From positions 1-64,000 of the forward strand of contig CAJJBD010000014.1 in assembly GCA_905182325.1 (NCBI GenBank): a stretch of 64,000 nucleotides of DNA. The letters run 5' to 3'. This document shows, one piece after another, positions 1 to 9,239 of the stretch. Every line of letters begins with the position of its first letter. The first letter of the stretch is position 1. Made by a program: the position numbers and the translations under genes. Source of the DNA: an uncultured Planktomarina sp. (GTDB lineage: Bacteria; Pseudomonadota; Alphaproteobacteria; Rhodobacterales; Rhodobacteraceae). The notes below the pieces were generated by a model. The model was not told the DNA's origin. It saw nothing but the letters and a program-made list of their open reading frames with translations, and made no database searches.

Positions 1-49
1 AATGCTGAAGTCCGAGCGTGAAAATCATTACGAAGAACACTTCATCTAA
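1..49 (+). other. 3' tail of an upstream gene (possible rpsP/S16 end)
   Basis: Two short open frames enter from the left edge. One stops with TGA at 19-21 (last residues NAEVRA) and one with TAA at 47-49. In Rhodobacterales, rpsP (ribosomal protein S16) normally sits directly before rimM, so one of these is probably its end. The S16 tail is poorly conserved, so I cannot tell which frame is real. The identity is inferred from gene order, not from sequence similarity. Confidence 0.25.
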
Positions 50-134
50 AAGTTACAAAGTTGTTACAAAGTATTTTTAAGTTGTTTAATATCAATATTT
101 TATGGGCCTACTTTTATGGCATAGGAATAGTGCG

Positions 135-638
135 ATGAGTGAGTTAATCTGTGTTGGGTCTATTGCAGGCGCCTTTGGAGTACGAGGTGAGTTGCGCGTA
201 AAAAGCTTTTGCGCCAGACCAACTGATTTAGAGAAATATAGTCCACTATTAACGGAAGACGGCAAACAAAGCTTTGACCTGTCACTTATCGGACAGGTTA
301 AAAATGGGTTTTCAGCACGCATAATTGGAGTTAACTCAAAAGATGAGGCAGACTTATTACGTGGAATATCTCTATTTGCCGAACGTGAAAACCTACCAAC
401 ACTCCCTACGGATGAATTTTACTATTCAGACCTTATAGGTATGCAAGTCTCTGATACAGGTGGTTCCATACTTGGAAAAGTTAGGTCAGTACTAAATCAT
501 GGAGCAGATGATCTACTAGAAATAACATTAGAAGGGGCATCTGACACTGCACTTATCCCGTTCACCAAAGCAATTGTACCTACCGTTGACCTAGCCTCTG
601 GCTGCATCGTGGTCGACCCACCAGAAGGGCTGCTATGA
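135..638 (+). CDS. rimM: Ribosome maturation factor RimM
   Basis: RimM binds ribosomal protein S19 and helps the 30S head mature and 16S rRNA be processed. The product is 167 aa. The N-terminal RimM beta-barrel carries the signature [11 protein letters not shown] at residues 12-22, and the C-terminal PRC-barrel begins near FYYSDLIGM (about residue 93). Both domains are complete and the length is normal. The frame is open further upstream, but ATG 135 places the conserved core at the usual distance from the N-terminus. The 3' end overlaps trmD by 4 nt (ATGA), so the two are probably translationally coupled. This is the standard S16-RimM-TrmD-L19 operon order. Confidence 0.95.
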   Translation: MSELICVGSIAGAFGVRGELRVKSFCARPTDLEKYSPLLTEDGKQSFDLSLIGQVKNGFSARIIGVNSKDEADLLRGISLFAERENLPTLPTDEFYYSDLIGMQVSDTGGSILGKVRSVLNHGADDLLEITLEGASDTALIPFTKAIVPTVDLASGCIVVDPPEGLL

Positions 639-1417
639 ATACAGAAAATCTATCTCATGGACGCAAATCTATACGTGCTAGCATCAAGCCAAGAGCACTT
701 ATTGGAGAGCAGCCAGATTTAGTGGGAATTTGGCGGGTAGACATAATAACTCTTTTTCCTGATGTCTTTCCAGGTATCTTAGGAGCTTCGCTAACAGGCA
801 AAGCCCTTAAAGATGGAAAATGGCAACTGCACACGCATGACCTTCGGTCTTATGGCGTCGGAAAACATCGCAGTGTAGATGATACGCCCGCGGGTGGTGG
901 AGCCGGCATGGTGATGCGTGCAGACGTTCTTGGGCGAGCGCTGTCTGACATCTCACAACGCCGGGAACCCTGTCCAATTATTTATATGTCCCCACGAGGA
1001 AAACCACTGGTGCAAGAGAGAGCTAGACAAATGGTAGATAGCTCTGGAGCCATAATCTTATGTGGCCGTTTCGAAGGTATCGACCAGAGAGTGATTGAAC
1101 ACTTCCAAATTGAAGAGGTGAGCATTGGTGATTACGTACTTTCTGGTGGTGAGCTAGCGGCGCAGGTTATGCTTGATGCTACAGTACGCCTGATTCCAGG
1201 CGTACTGGGAAATCAAGCAAGTACTGAAGAGGAAAGTTTTTCAGATGGCCTCCTTGAATATCCCCAATATACTCGTCCACCAGTTTGGGAGGGACGAGAG
1301 GTTCCCAAAGTTCTAATGTCGGGCAATCATGGGAAAGTGGCTTCATGGAAAAAAACTCAGTCAGAAGCGCTTACAAGGGATCTTCGACCAGACTTATGGA
1401 AAAAATACGAACCGTAA
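635..1417 (+). CDS. trmD: tRNA (guanine-N1)-methyltransferase TrmD
   Basis: TrmD methylates G37 of tRNAs using S-adenosylmethionine and so prevents +1 frameshifting. The SPOUT trefoil-knot SAM site is visible: [20 protein letters not shown] and [11 protein letters not shown]. At 260 aa it has about 33 residues before the canonical start ([14 protein letters not shown]). That extension contains HGRKSIRAS and PRALIGE, which resembles the N-terminal extension typical of Rhodobacteraceae TrmD and supports the taxonomic placement. The start ATG overlaps the rimM stop by 4 nt. A 277-nt gap separates it from rplS, which is longer than usual inside this operon. Confidence 0.96.
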   Translation: MNTENLSHGRKSIRASIKPRALIGEQPDLVGIWRVDIITLFPDVFPGILGASLTGKALKDGKWQLHTHDLRSYGVGKHRSVDDTPAGGGAGMVMRADVLGRALSDISQRREPCPIIYMSPRGKPLVQERARQMVDSSGAIILCGRFEGIDQRVIEHFQIEEVSIGDYVLSGGELAAQVMLDATVRLIPGVLGNQASTEEESFSDGLLEYPQYTRPPVWEGREVPKVLMSGNHGKVASWKKTQSEALTRDLRPDLWKKYEP

Positions 1418-1657
1418 AATTGAGCATAAGTCAGTGCTTGCTTAAATGCCAATCGGGAAATATACGGCACAAACCAGTCCAGTGATGGATTCGGACAGCC
1501 GTGCTGTCGTGCCAATATTATCAAACGTTAGTCTTTATCTTCGGGACGAGCAAATATCTTGGCAAAAAGTGAGGCATAAAACAAATGCGACCTAAACTCT
1601 AGCGGGCACCTAGGTGGACCTGGAAGAAGACATAGAGCTATTGGGGAGTACATAACT

Positions 1658-1674
1658 TCGCAGGAAAACTGCGA
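1658..1674 (+). promoter_or_regulatory. Hairpin just upstream of the rplS ribosome-binding site
   Basis: TCGCAG, a GAAAA loop and CTGCGA form a perfect 6-bp stem. It ends 8 nt before the strong Shine-Dalgarno AGGAG (1683-1687) of rplS. A second hairpin, GACAGC-CGT-GCTGTC, lies at 1494-1508 in the same trmD-rplS gap. Neither has a U-run, so they are not intrinsic terminators. They could be RNA processing or translational control elements. The structure is visible in the sequence; the function is inferred. Confidence 0.4.
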
Positions 1675-1694
1675 GTAATAAAAGGAGCTATCAG

Positions 1695-2066
1695 ATGAAT
1701 CTGATTGCACAATTAGAAGCGGAACAAATTGCCGCTCTCGGAAAAGATATACCCGATTTCAAAGCCGGTGATAATATCCGCGTTGGTTTCAAAGTGACCG
1801 AAGGAACACGAAGCCGCATTCAAAACTATGAGGGCGTCTGTATCGCACGCAACAATGGCTCCGGAATTGCCGGTTCATTTACTGTTCGAAAAATATCATT
1901 TGGTGAAGGTGTGGAACGTGTGTTCCCACTACACTCTACTAGCATTGATAGCATAACCGTTGTGCGCCGAGGGCGAGTGCGCCGTGCAAAACTGTACTAT
2001 CTCCGAGAGCGCCGTGGAAAATCTGCGCGCATAACAGAACAAACCAACTATAAACCTAAGTCTTAG
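1695..2066 (+). CDS. rplS: 50S ribosomal protein L19
   Basis: L19 sits at the 30S-50S interface. The 123-aa product has the family core ([31 protein letters not shown]), then [20 protein letters not shown] and the basic [23 protein letters not shown], followed by a short tail. Length and sequence are normal. The start ATG is preceded by AAAGGAG about 7 nt upstream. It is followed 10 nt later by rpmE, with which it is presumably co-transcribed. Confidence 0.98.
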   Translation: MNLIAQLEAEQIAALGKDIPDFKAGDNIRVGFKVTEGTRSRIQNYEGVCIARNNGSGIAGSFTVRKISFGEGVERVFPLHSTSIDSITVVRRGRVRRAKLYYLRERRGKSARITEQTNYKPKS

Positions 2067-2076
2067 GAGCGGTAAT

Positions 2077-2298
2077 ATGAAAAAAGATACCCATCCAGAT
2101 TATCATTTCATTAACGTAAAAATGACTAATGGTGATATCGTCCAAATGCGGTCAACATATGGCGCAGAAGGCGATCAATTGGCGTTGGACGTCGATCCAT
2201 CCGTACATCCAGCCTGGACCGGTGGAGGCTCACGCTTAATGGATACCGGTGGTCGCGTTTCAAAGTTCAAAAAGAAATATGAAGGCCTTGGATTCTAA
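2077..2298 (+). CDS. rpmE: 50S ribosomal protein L31 (cysteine-free type)
   Basis: The 73-aa product matches bacterial L31: [17 protein letters not shown] near the N-terminus, then HPAWTGG and [16 protein letters not shown] at the end. It has no cysteine, so it lacks the CxxC zinc site of the zinc-binding form. It belongs to the zinc-independent class and may replace zinc L31 in metal-poor seawater (inference). GGAG lies just upstream of the ATG. A clear intrinsic terminator follows and closes the operon. Confidence 0.97.
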   Translation: MKKDTHPDYHFINVKMTNGDIVQMRSTYGAEGDQLALDVDPSVHPAWTGGGSRLMDTGGRVSKFKKKYEGLGF

Positions 2299-2322
2299 TT
2301 TATTTAATTATCTGAACTTTAA

Positions 2323-2352
2323 AAAGATCGGCCTTCAAGGTCGGTCTTTTTT
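2323..2352 (+). terminator. Rho-independent terminator after rpmE
   Basis: AAGATCGGCCT, a short TCA loop and AGGTCGGTCTT form a G/C-rich stem with two G-U pairs. A run of eight or more T residues follows. It lies 25 nt after the rpmE stop and marks the end of the rimM-trmD-rplS-rpmE unit. Confidence 0.85.
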
Positions 2353-2478
2353 TTATTCAAGAAATTAGTAACTTGCGATATTACAAATTTGAAATTTGAA
2401 ATTAATTAACTAATACTAGTGGCTGTTAGCCTCAAATTATTTTGCTAAAATCCTGATAAAAAATTTAAGAGGCAAACT

Positions 2479-3288
2479 TTGGCGCATATTATTGTAGTTG
2501 GTAACGAAAAGGGCGGATCTGGAAAATCAACCACAACGATGCATTTAGCCACAGCGCTTGCGCGAATGGGACATCGCATTGGAGGTCTCGACTTGGATCT
2601 TCGACAAAAAACATTTGCGCAATACATATTAAATCGAAAACGGTTTTCTGATGAAAGTGGTGTCGCACTTCTGTCGCCATATTACTTACCACTACCATTA
2701 GTAAAACAATCTGACATAGGCTCAGATGAAAATCTTATGAGCCATAGGCTTTCTGCTGCTATAGATTCATTAAAAACTACTTCAGATTTTATTATAATTG
2801 ATTGTCCAGGCAGTCATACACACCTGTCTCAGCTTGCTCATTCCTTAGCGGATACATTGATTACCCCACTTAACGATAGCTTTGTAGATTTTGATCTTTT
2901 AGCAAAAGTGGAAAGTGACGGAAAAACAATTAAGGGTCCATCTGTCTATTCTGAAATGGTTTGGACAGCACGGCAGTTTCGAGCAGAAGCTGGGGAAAAA
3001 CCAACAGATTGGGTTGTTGTGAGAAACCGGTTAGGAACACAAAATATGATTAATAAAAAGAAAATGGGTAATGCCCTTATACGTCTAGCGAAACGTATTG
3101 GCTTTCGTGTAGCTCCAGGGTTCAGCGAACGTGTTATTTTTCGAGAACTATTTCCACGCGGATTAACTCTTTTAGACCTTAAGGACGCGGGCATAAACCA
3201 ATTAAGCATATCAAATATTGCAGCTCGGCAAGAACTACGGGATTTGATTAGGGCGTTAGCACTACCGAATGTAGCTGTTGAATTCTGA
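2479..3288 (+). CDS. mipZ: Division-plane positioning ATPase MipZ (ParA/MinD family)
   Basis: MipZ forms polar gradients with ParB and blocks FtsZ assembly away from midcell in alphaproteobacteria. The 269-aa product has a deviant Walker A motif, NEKGGSGKSTT (residues 9-19), then GGLDLDLRQKT and a Walker B-like FIIIDCPGSHTHLS. These are the features that separate MipZ from ordinary ParA. The length is typical. Initiation appears to be at TTG (2479), preceded by the purine-rich AAGAGG at a suitable distance. The first residues, AHIIVVGNEKGG, align with the family N-terminus. The region just upstream is an AT-rich spacer after the rpmE terminator, consistent with an independent promoter. Confidence 0.92.
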   Translation: MAHIIVVGNEKGGSGKSTTTMHLATALARMGHRIGGLDLDLRQKTFAQYILNRKRFSDESGVALLSPYYLPLPLVKQSDIGSDENLMSHRLSAAIDSLKTTSDFIIIDCPGSHTHLSQLAHSLADTLITPLNDSFVDFDLLAKVESDGKTIKGPSVYSEMVWTARQFRAEAGEKPTDWVVVRNRLGTQNMINKKKMGNALIRLAKRIGFRVAPGFSERVIFRELFPRGLTLLDLKDAGINQLSISNIAARQELRDLIRALALPNVAVEF

Positions 3289-3369
3289 TCTAATTAAACC
3301 AACAAGGTAACCTCAAGTCTATCTAACTGAGCAGTAAGTGCTCCCAGCAAACTTCGAAAGTAATACAAG

Positions 3370-4566
3370 ATGACTAATTTTTCAAAAACCCGAAAAATGT
3401 TCGATATTCCTGAAGGTATGATCTATCTCAATGGAAACTCACTTGGGCCAATGCCAAAAGAAGCACCGTCAGCAATTAATGCCTTTTTGATTGATGAATG
3501 GCGAACTGAACTTGTCAAAGGGTGGAATACAAAAAACTGGTTTATTAAGAGCAACCTACTCGGTGATCGAATAGGTAGCTTGATGGGCGCCATCAACGGG
3601 ACAACTGTTGTGGGAGACACCCTATCAATCAAAGTATTTCAAGCCGTTGCCGCAGGTCTAGCAATGGCACCTAAAAGGCGTGTAATTCTTTCAGATAATG
3701 GAAATTTTCCAACTGATCTTTATATGGTTGAAGGTCTGATCAACCTTCGCAATGCCGGATATACGTTGAGGACGCCCAACCCAGAAGATGTTTACAGTCA
3801 AATTACCGATGAAGTAGCAGTCCTAATGATTACCGAAGTTGATTACCGAAATAGCCGTAAGCATGATATGAAAGCCCTTATTGCCAAAGCCCACAGCGTA
3901 GGCGCAACCGTTGTCTGGGATATGGCACATTCAATAGGTGCCCTTCCGATAGATGTGACAGACACCAACACAGATTTTGCAGTTGGATGTACCTATAAAT
4001 ATCTTAATGGAGGGCCTGGTGCGCCTGCATTTATTTATGTCGCACCACGTTTGCTCGATACTGTAGAACCTGCATTGTCCGGGTGGTTTGCCCATGAGGC
4101 GCCTTTTGCATTTGACCTTGGCTTTAGGCCTATGCCAGGTAAAATTGACAGAATGCGCATTGGCACGCAATCAATCGCTGCCTTCACACTTTTGGAGACA
4201 GCGCTCGATATCTGGGATGATGTGAACTTGTATGATGTGAGATCAAAGTCCATAGAGCTATCTGAATTTTTTATCAGTCAAGTTGAAGCAAAATGTCAGG
4301 GGTTAACATTAATAAGCCCTCGGGATCCAAATCAACGTGGTAGCCATGTAGCTTTCCAATTTGAAAATGGGTACGAGTGCATGCAGGCTTTGATAGCCCA
4401 AGGCGTCATTGGTGACTTTAGGGCTCCAGATGTTATGCGTTTTGGAATAACACCACTTTTCATCAACCTAGATGACATTGAGAAAGCGGTAACTGTTCTT
4501 TCAAACATCTTAAATGACAAAATTTGGAACAAACCAGAGTTTCATAATCGTTCACTAGTTACTTAA
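3370..4566 (+). CDS. kynU: Kynureninase
   Basis: Kynureninase is a PLP enzyme that cleaves L-kynurenine to anthranilate and alanine in tryptophan breakdown. The 398-aa product has the N-terminal signature LNGNSLGPMP, the ILSDNGNFPTDLYM segment, the WDMAHSIGALP aspartate region and TYKYLNGGPG with the predicted PLP lysine K210. The C-terminal FRAPDVMRFGITPLFI motif is also present. Length is normal. No tryptophan dioxygenase or kynurenine formamidase gene is adjacent, so the rest of the pathway, if present, is elsewhere. It lies 81 nt after mipZ on the same strand but is functionally unrelated to it. Confidence 0.93.
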   Translation: MTNFSKTRKMFDIPEGMIYLNGNSLGPMPKEAPSAINAFLIDEWRTELVKGWNTKNWFIKSNLLGDRIGSLMGAINGTTVVGDTLSIKVFQAVAAGLAMAPKRRVILSDNGNFPTDLYMVEGLINLRNAGYTLRTPNPEDVYSQITDEVAVLMITEVDYRNSRKHDMKALIAKAHSVGATVVWDMAHSIGALPIDVTDTNTDFAVGCTYKYLNGGPGAPAFIYVAPRLLDTVEPALSGWFAHEAPFAFDLGFRPMPGKIDRMRIGTQSIAAFTLLETALDIWDDVNLYDVRSKSIELSEFFISQVEAKCQGLTLISPRDPNQRGSHVAFQFENGYECMQALIAQGVIGDFRAPDVMRFGITPLFINLDDIEKAVTVLSNILNDKIWNKPEFHNRSLVT

Positions 4567-4729
4567 AATTAATTTCTTCACTAGGTTTCATGGAAGTTTA
4601 ATTATGGTTGGTAATGCGCTTTACTATACCTTTTTTTCCTTAGGGTCTTTAAGGTAATCAATTCCTCATATGGACCTGCCCTCTCAGTTTAGTTAATGGA
4701 TAGATAATTTTAAAAAGGATTATTGCACA

Positions 4730-6961
4730 ATGCCTGCTGAAACTCATCCAGACATTATTTTCACCAAAGTTGACGAGGCACCGCAACTTGCTTCAGTGTC
4801 ACTTCTTCCAATTGTGCAAGCCTTCACTGCTGTGGCTAACGTGAAAGTTGGGGTGCGAGATATCTCTCTTGCAGGTCGCATTATCTCAGCCTTTCCAGAG
4901 AACTTGACAGTTTCCCAACGCCAAAATGACGACTTGGCATTTTTGGGTGAAATAGTTAAAACTTCTGACGCTAATGTAATCAAATTACCCAACATCTCTG
5001 CATCTGTTCCGCAGTTAATTTCTGCCCTTAAAGAACTCCAGTCACAAGGCTATAATATACCACCTTATCCAGAAACTCCACATACAGAATCAGAGAAGAA
5101 TATACGGTCCCGCTTTGATGCATTGAAGGGTTCTGCAGTTAACCCTGTTTTAAGAGAAGGTAATTCAGATCGCCGGGCAGCAAAGGCTGTAAAGAATTAC
5201 TCAATGGCTAACCCTCACACAATGGGGCATTGGGCTGCGGATAGCAAAACCTATGTTTCTACAATGTCCAAAAATGATTTTTTTAATAATGAAAAATCCG
5301 CAACACTTCGAGAAGATCAAGCCGGACTCGCAAAAATTGAATTGGTTGGTAGCGATGGTTCTGTCACCATCTTAAAATCTGATATTGAGTATCATGCTGG
5401 TTCTGTTGTGGACGCAACCTTTATGTCAGCAAAAGCTTTAAGTAGGTTTTTAAGTCAGCAGCTTAAAGATACAAAAGAAAAGGGTGTTTTATTTTCGATC
5501 CACCTTAAAGCAACAATGATGAAGGTTTCTGATCCCATCATATTTGGCCATGCCGTAAAAGCATATCTTGCACCTGTGTTTGAAAAATATTCTCAAGAAC
5601 TTTCTGAAATGGGAGCTAATGCGAATTCCGGTATGGGGGCGGTGATAGATACGATTAAAGGCTCTCCAAATTCTGACGAAATAATAGCCTCAATAAATAA
5701 GACTGTTAGTACCAATCCTCCACTTTACATGGTGAATTCAGATAAGGGCATCACTAACCTGCACGTACCATCTGATGTAATTATCGATGCGTCACTACCT
5801 GCGCTAATCAGAGCAGGCGGTAAGGGTTGGGGTCCAGATGGAAATGAATCAGACACAAATTGTGTAATACCCGACAGTTCATACGCACCAGTGTATGACG
5901 AATCTATTAAGTATTTTAAAGAAAATGGGGCATTAAACCCGGCAAAATCAGGTACTGTCCAAAACGTTGGTCTAATGGCACAGAAGGCAGAGGAATATGG
6001 ATCACACCCTACTACGTTCGAAATTCCTGCTAATGGTAGAGTACGCATAGTCTTAGAAAATAAGGATATATTGCACGAACATGTTGTCGAAAAAGGTGAT
6101 ATTTGGCGTTCAGCTTCAACGCGGCAGGCACCAATTAAAGACTGGGTACAACTTGCGCTAGATAGGCAATCTATTGAGGGCTGTCAGGCAATTTTTTGGC
6201 TTGATGAAAAGCGTCCCCATGATGCAGAATTAATAAAATATATTAAACCAATTTTGAAAGAAGCAAACGCAACAAATCAGTTTAAAATCCTTAATCCTAG
6301 ACAAGCCACACGCCTCAGCTTGGAGACTATTAGTAAAGGTGAAATGTCAATTGCTGTTACTGGTAATGTTTTGCGAGATTACCTGACTGATCTGTTTCCC
6401 ATTCTTGAGCTAGGTACGTCAGCAAAAATGCTTTCAATAGTAAAGTTAATGAATGGTGGCGGTTTGTTTGAAACTGGGGCTGGTGGATCAGCCCCTAAGC
6501 ACGTTCAGCAATTAATGGAAGAAAACCACTTGCGGTGGGACTCACTGGGTGAGTTTTGCGCCCTAGGCGAAAGTCTGAAGTATTTAGCAACCGTTAAGAA
6601 TAATAAAAAAGCAAGGATTTTGGGTGAAGCTGTTGATCAGGCTACACAAGGTATACTTGATCAAAACAAATCACCTGGCCGCAAGGTGAGCCAGCTGGAT
6701 AATCGTGACAGTCACTTCTACTTTGCACTTTACTGGGCCCAAGCTTTAGCAATGCAATCAGACGATCCAGACCTAGCGAAGTATTTTGAGCCTATTGCAC
6801 AGGCCCTAGCTGAAAATGAAACTGCAATTTTAGACGACCTCTCATCAGCAAAGGGCAAACCAGCCGATATCGGGGGCTATTTTCATGGTAATCATCAGAA
6901 AACTGAAGACATTATGCGGCCATCTGAGATTTTTAATAGAATAATTAAATTAGAAAAATAG
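4730..6961 (+). CDS. icd: Isocitrate dehydrogenase (NADP+), monomeric type
   Basis: This TCA-cycle enzyme oxidises isocitrate to 2-oxoglutarate with NADP+. At 743 aa it is the monomeric class (IDH-II-like), not the 45-kDa homodimeric type. Family landmarks include NPVLREGNSDRRA (about residues 140-152), the Ser/Asn-rich substrate loop near YSMANPHTMGHW, DATFMSAKALSRF, HLKATMMKVSDPIIFGH, and the C-terminal GGLFETGAGGSAPKHV and HFYFALYWAQALA. The gene is complete. It stands alone, with 163 nt upstream and 223 nt downstream free of genes. Possession of only this form cannot be judged from the window. Confidence 0.97.
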   Translation: MPAETHPDIIFTKVDEAPQLASVSLLPIVQAFTAVANVKVGVRDISLAGRIISAFPENLTVSQRQNDDLAFLGEIVKTSDANVIKLPNISASVPQLISALKELQSQGYNIPPYPETPHTESEKNIRSRFDALKGSAVNPVLREGNSDRRAAKAVKNYSMANPHTMGHWAADSKTYVSTMSKNDFFNNEKSATLREDQAGLAKIELVGSDGSVTILKSDIEYHAGSVVDATFMSAKALSRFLSQQLKDTKEKGVLFSIHLKATMMKVSDPIIFGHAVKAYLAPVFEKYSQELSEMGANANSGMGAVIDTIKGSPNSDEIIASINKTVSTNPPLYMVNSDKGITNLHVPSDVIIDASLPALIRAGGKGWGPDGNESDTNCVIPDSSYAPVYDESIKYFKENGALNPAKSGTVQNVGLMAQKAEEYGSHPTTFEIPANGRVRIVLENKDILHEHVVEKGDIWRSASTRQAPIKDWVQLALDRQSIEGCQAIFWLDEKRPHDAELIKYIKPILKEANATNQFKILNPRQATRLSLETISKGEMSIAVTGNVLRDYLTDLFPILELGTSAKMLSIVKLMNGGGLFETGAGGSAPKHVQQLMEENHLRWDSLGEFCALGESLKYLATVKNNKKARILGEAVDQATQGILDQNKSPGRKVSQLDNRDSHFYFALYWAQALAMQSDDPDLAKYFEPIAQALAENETAILDDLSSAKGKPADIGGYFHGNHQKTEDIMRPSEIFNRIIKLEK

Positions 6962-7184
6962 GCTACATAACAACAGGCGTCTCAAAATAAAATTTATCTA
7001 AAGTTCAGTTTTTGCAGTCTTTTAGTATAAGGTAAAAAATTGTTCGGTGGCATTGCGGTGTATTTAAAATCGTTTGTTAAATGAGAAAACCACCACAATA
7101 TTGTGGCTACAAAAAACAATGATTTTACCATTGCTCTTCTCATTTCAATCCTTGAATGTAATCGCACAAATTTTGGAGATTTTA

Positions 7185-8024
7185 ATGACCTATAGCCCAC
7201 CTAAGGTATGGACATGGGACACCGATAATGGTGGCCAGTTTGCTAGTATTAATAGACCTATCTCAGGTGCTACCCATGAAAAAGAACTGCCAGTTGGCGA
7301 GCATCCACTACAGCTTTACTCAAAAGGGACACCTAATGGCGTAAAAGTTACAGTTATGCTTGAAGAACTCTTAGCTAAAGGCAAATCTGGCGCAGAATAT
7401 GATGCGTGGTTGATTGAAATAGGAGATGGGACCCAATTTAGTAGTGGTTTTGTAGACATAAATCCTAATTCCAAGATTCCCGCACTTATGGATAAATCAG
7501 CAGGCGTGCGGGTATTTGAGAGTGGTGCAATCTTACTATACCTAGCTGAAAAGTTTAATTTGTTTTTATCAGAAGATATTGCTGAGCGAACTGAAACCCT
7601 TAATTGGTTATTTTGGCTGCAAGGTTCTGCTCCTTACTTAGGTGGGGGTTTTGGTCATTTCTACGCATATGCACCAGAAAAATTTGAGTATCCAATCAAT
7701 CGCTTTACGATGGAAGTTAAGCGCCAGTTGGATCTTTTGGATAAACAACTTGAAAATAAAAGATTTCTAGCTGGGAGTCAGTATTCGATTGCAGATATGG
7801 CAGCCGCCCCTTGGTACGGAGCTTTAGTCAAGGGCTTACAGTATGATGCAGGTGAATTTTTAGATGTAGGGATTTATAAAAATGTAAAGCGGTGGGCCGA
7901 TGAAATTTACGCGCGTCCAGCATTTAAAAGAGGTCAGATGGTAAACCGAACCAAAGGGGCACCATCAGAAAGACTTTCTGAACGGCATAATTCTGATGAT
8001 TTTGACAACATTTCTCAGGCCTAA
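7185..8024 (+). CDS. Glutathione S-transferase, YghU/YfcG (Nu-class-like) type
   Basis: The 279-aa product resembles YghU, a glutathione-dependent disulfide-bond oxidoreductase. The extended N-terminus (VWTWDTDNGGQFASINRPISGATHEKELPVG) is the hallmark that sets YghU apart from ordinary ~200-aa GSTs. The thioredoxin-like domain follows (LYSKGTPNGVKVTVMLEEL, INPNSKIPALMD, FESGAILLYLAEKF), then an all-helical C-terminal domain (YSIADMAAAPWYG). An in-frame start exists at 7074, but ATG 7185 has GGAG 6 nt upstream and matches the family N-terminus. A persulfide dioxygenase-like gene follows 135 nt downstream, hinting at shared thiol/sulfur chemistry (inference). Confidence 0.9.
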   Translation: MTYSPPKVWTWDTDNGGQFASINRPISGATHEKELPVGEHPLQLYSKGTPNGVKVTVMLEELLAKGKSGAEYDAWLIEIGDGTQFSSGFVDINPNSKIPALMDKSAGVRVFESGAILLYLAEKFNLFLSEDIAERTETLNWLFWLQGSAPYLGGGFGHFYAYAPEKFEYPINRFTMEVKRQLDLLDKQLENKRFLAGSQYSIADMAAAPWYGALVKGLQYDAGEFLDVGIYKNVKRWADEIYARPAFKRGQMVNRTKGAPSERLSERHNSDDFDNISQA

Positions 8025-8159
8025 TATTGGCTTGGTTTATTAAATTAAATTTAAAAACGTTAGTTTTGTCTTTTGCCACCTTGCCCAAAACAGCAAAGGC
8101 CTTGTTTTTAATTAGGTACAATGGCAATATTTTAGAGATCAACATGGAATATTATTCTA

Positions 8160-9038
8160 ATGCAATCACCTAATATGACACAAAAGCCAGATGTGAAGGC
8201 ATTCTTTGATACTCAGTCAAATACGATAAGTTATGTGGTAAAAGATCCCCAAAGTACTTCATGTGCAGTAATAGATGCAGTCATGCAATTTGATTACGCA
8301 GCTGGGCGGTTAAGCTACGAAAGTGCAGACGAGATGATCGACTACATCATCCACAATCAACTAACACTTGAATGGATTATTGAAACCCACGTCCATGCAG
8401 ATCACCTATCCGGCGCTCCTTATATTCAGCAGAAACTGGGTGGAAAAATTGGGATTGGGAAGCATATCCAAACAGTCCAAGAGACCTTTGGAAAAATTTT
8501 TAATGCCGAGACTGAATTTGAGCGTGATGGCTCACAATTTGATAAACTTTTTGAAGATAAGGATACTTATCAAATTGGCGAAATGGCTTGCTTTGCAATA
8601 CACACTCCAGGGCATACTCCGGCTTGTATGGTTCATATAATGGGTGATGCCGCTTTTTCAGGCGATACCTTATTCATGCCAGATGGAGGCTCAGCCCGTG
8701 CAGATTTCCCTGGTGGAGATGCTGGACAACTATTTGATTCAATAAGTCAAGTTTTGAGCTTACCAGATGAGGTTCGCTTATTTGTTTGTCATGATTACGG
8801 TCCTGGCGGCCGAGCGATTAGCTGGGAAACAACCATTAGAGAACAGAAAAATTCTAATATTCACGTTGGCAAAGGAGCAGATCGTGACGCATTTGTAGCA
8901 ATGCGCGAAGAGCGTGACGCAAAGCTGGCGATGCCAAAACTGATTATTCCCTCATTACAAGTAAATATGCGGGCTGGGGAAATACCGCGAGATGACACAG
9001 GTAATATGGCTTTAAAAATTCCTTTGAATAAGCTCTAA
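8160..9038 (+). CDS. MBL-fold metallo-hydrolase, ETHE1/Blh-like (probable persulfide dioxygenase)
   Basis: The 292-aa product is a metallo-beta-lactamase fold protein of the ETHE1/Blh group. The metal motif THVHADHLSG supplies H77, H79, D81 and H82. Further ligands are in HTPGHTPACMVH, FSGDTLFMPDGGSARADFPGGD and FVCHDYGP. The SGDTLF...G.GRADFPGG arrangement and long C-terminal tail resemble the Blh/persulfide dioxygenase clade, which oxidises glutathione persulfide to sulfite, more than glyoxalase II. Substrate is inferred; a lactonase or thioesterase remains possible. There is no sqr or rhodanese gene next to it. Confidence 0.85.
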   Translation: MQSPNMTQKPDVKAFFDTQSNTISYVVKDPQSTSCAVIDAVMQFDYAAGRLSYESADEMIDYIIHNQLTLEWIIETHVHADHLSGAPYIQQKLGGKIGIGKHIQTVQETFGKIFNAETEFERDGSQFDKLFEDKDTYQIGEMACFAIHTPGHTPACMVHIMGDAAFSGDTLFMPDGGSARADFPGGDAGQLFDSISQVLSLPDEVRLFVCHDYGPGGRAISWETTIREQKNSNIHVGKGADRDAFVAMREERDAKLAMPKLIIPSLQVNMRAGEIPRDDTGNMALKIPLNKL

Positions 9039-9239
9039 ACAGAGTGATAAAAAGTACTGGTGACATTTTAATCAAAACATACCGTTATAGGATGTAACTA
9101 AATCTGTTTTTCACTAGATTTCAATTTTTTAAAAAAATATGGTGAGTTGCAATGCAGATCACGTCAAAGTATTTTATATGGCATATAATGTGTTAGCAGT
9201 TTTTAAAACAACTGAGTGCTGCACCTAGGGAGTTGTATC

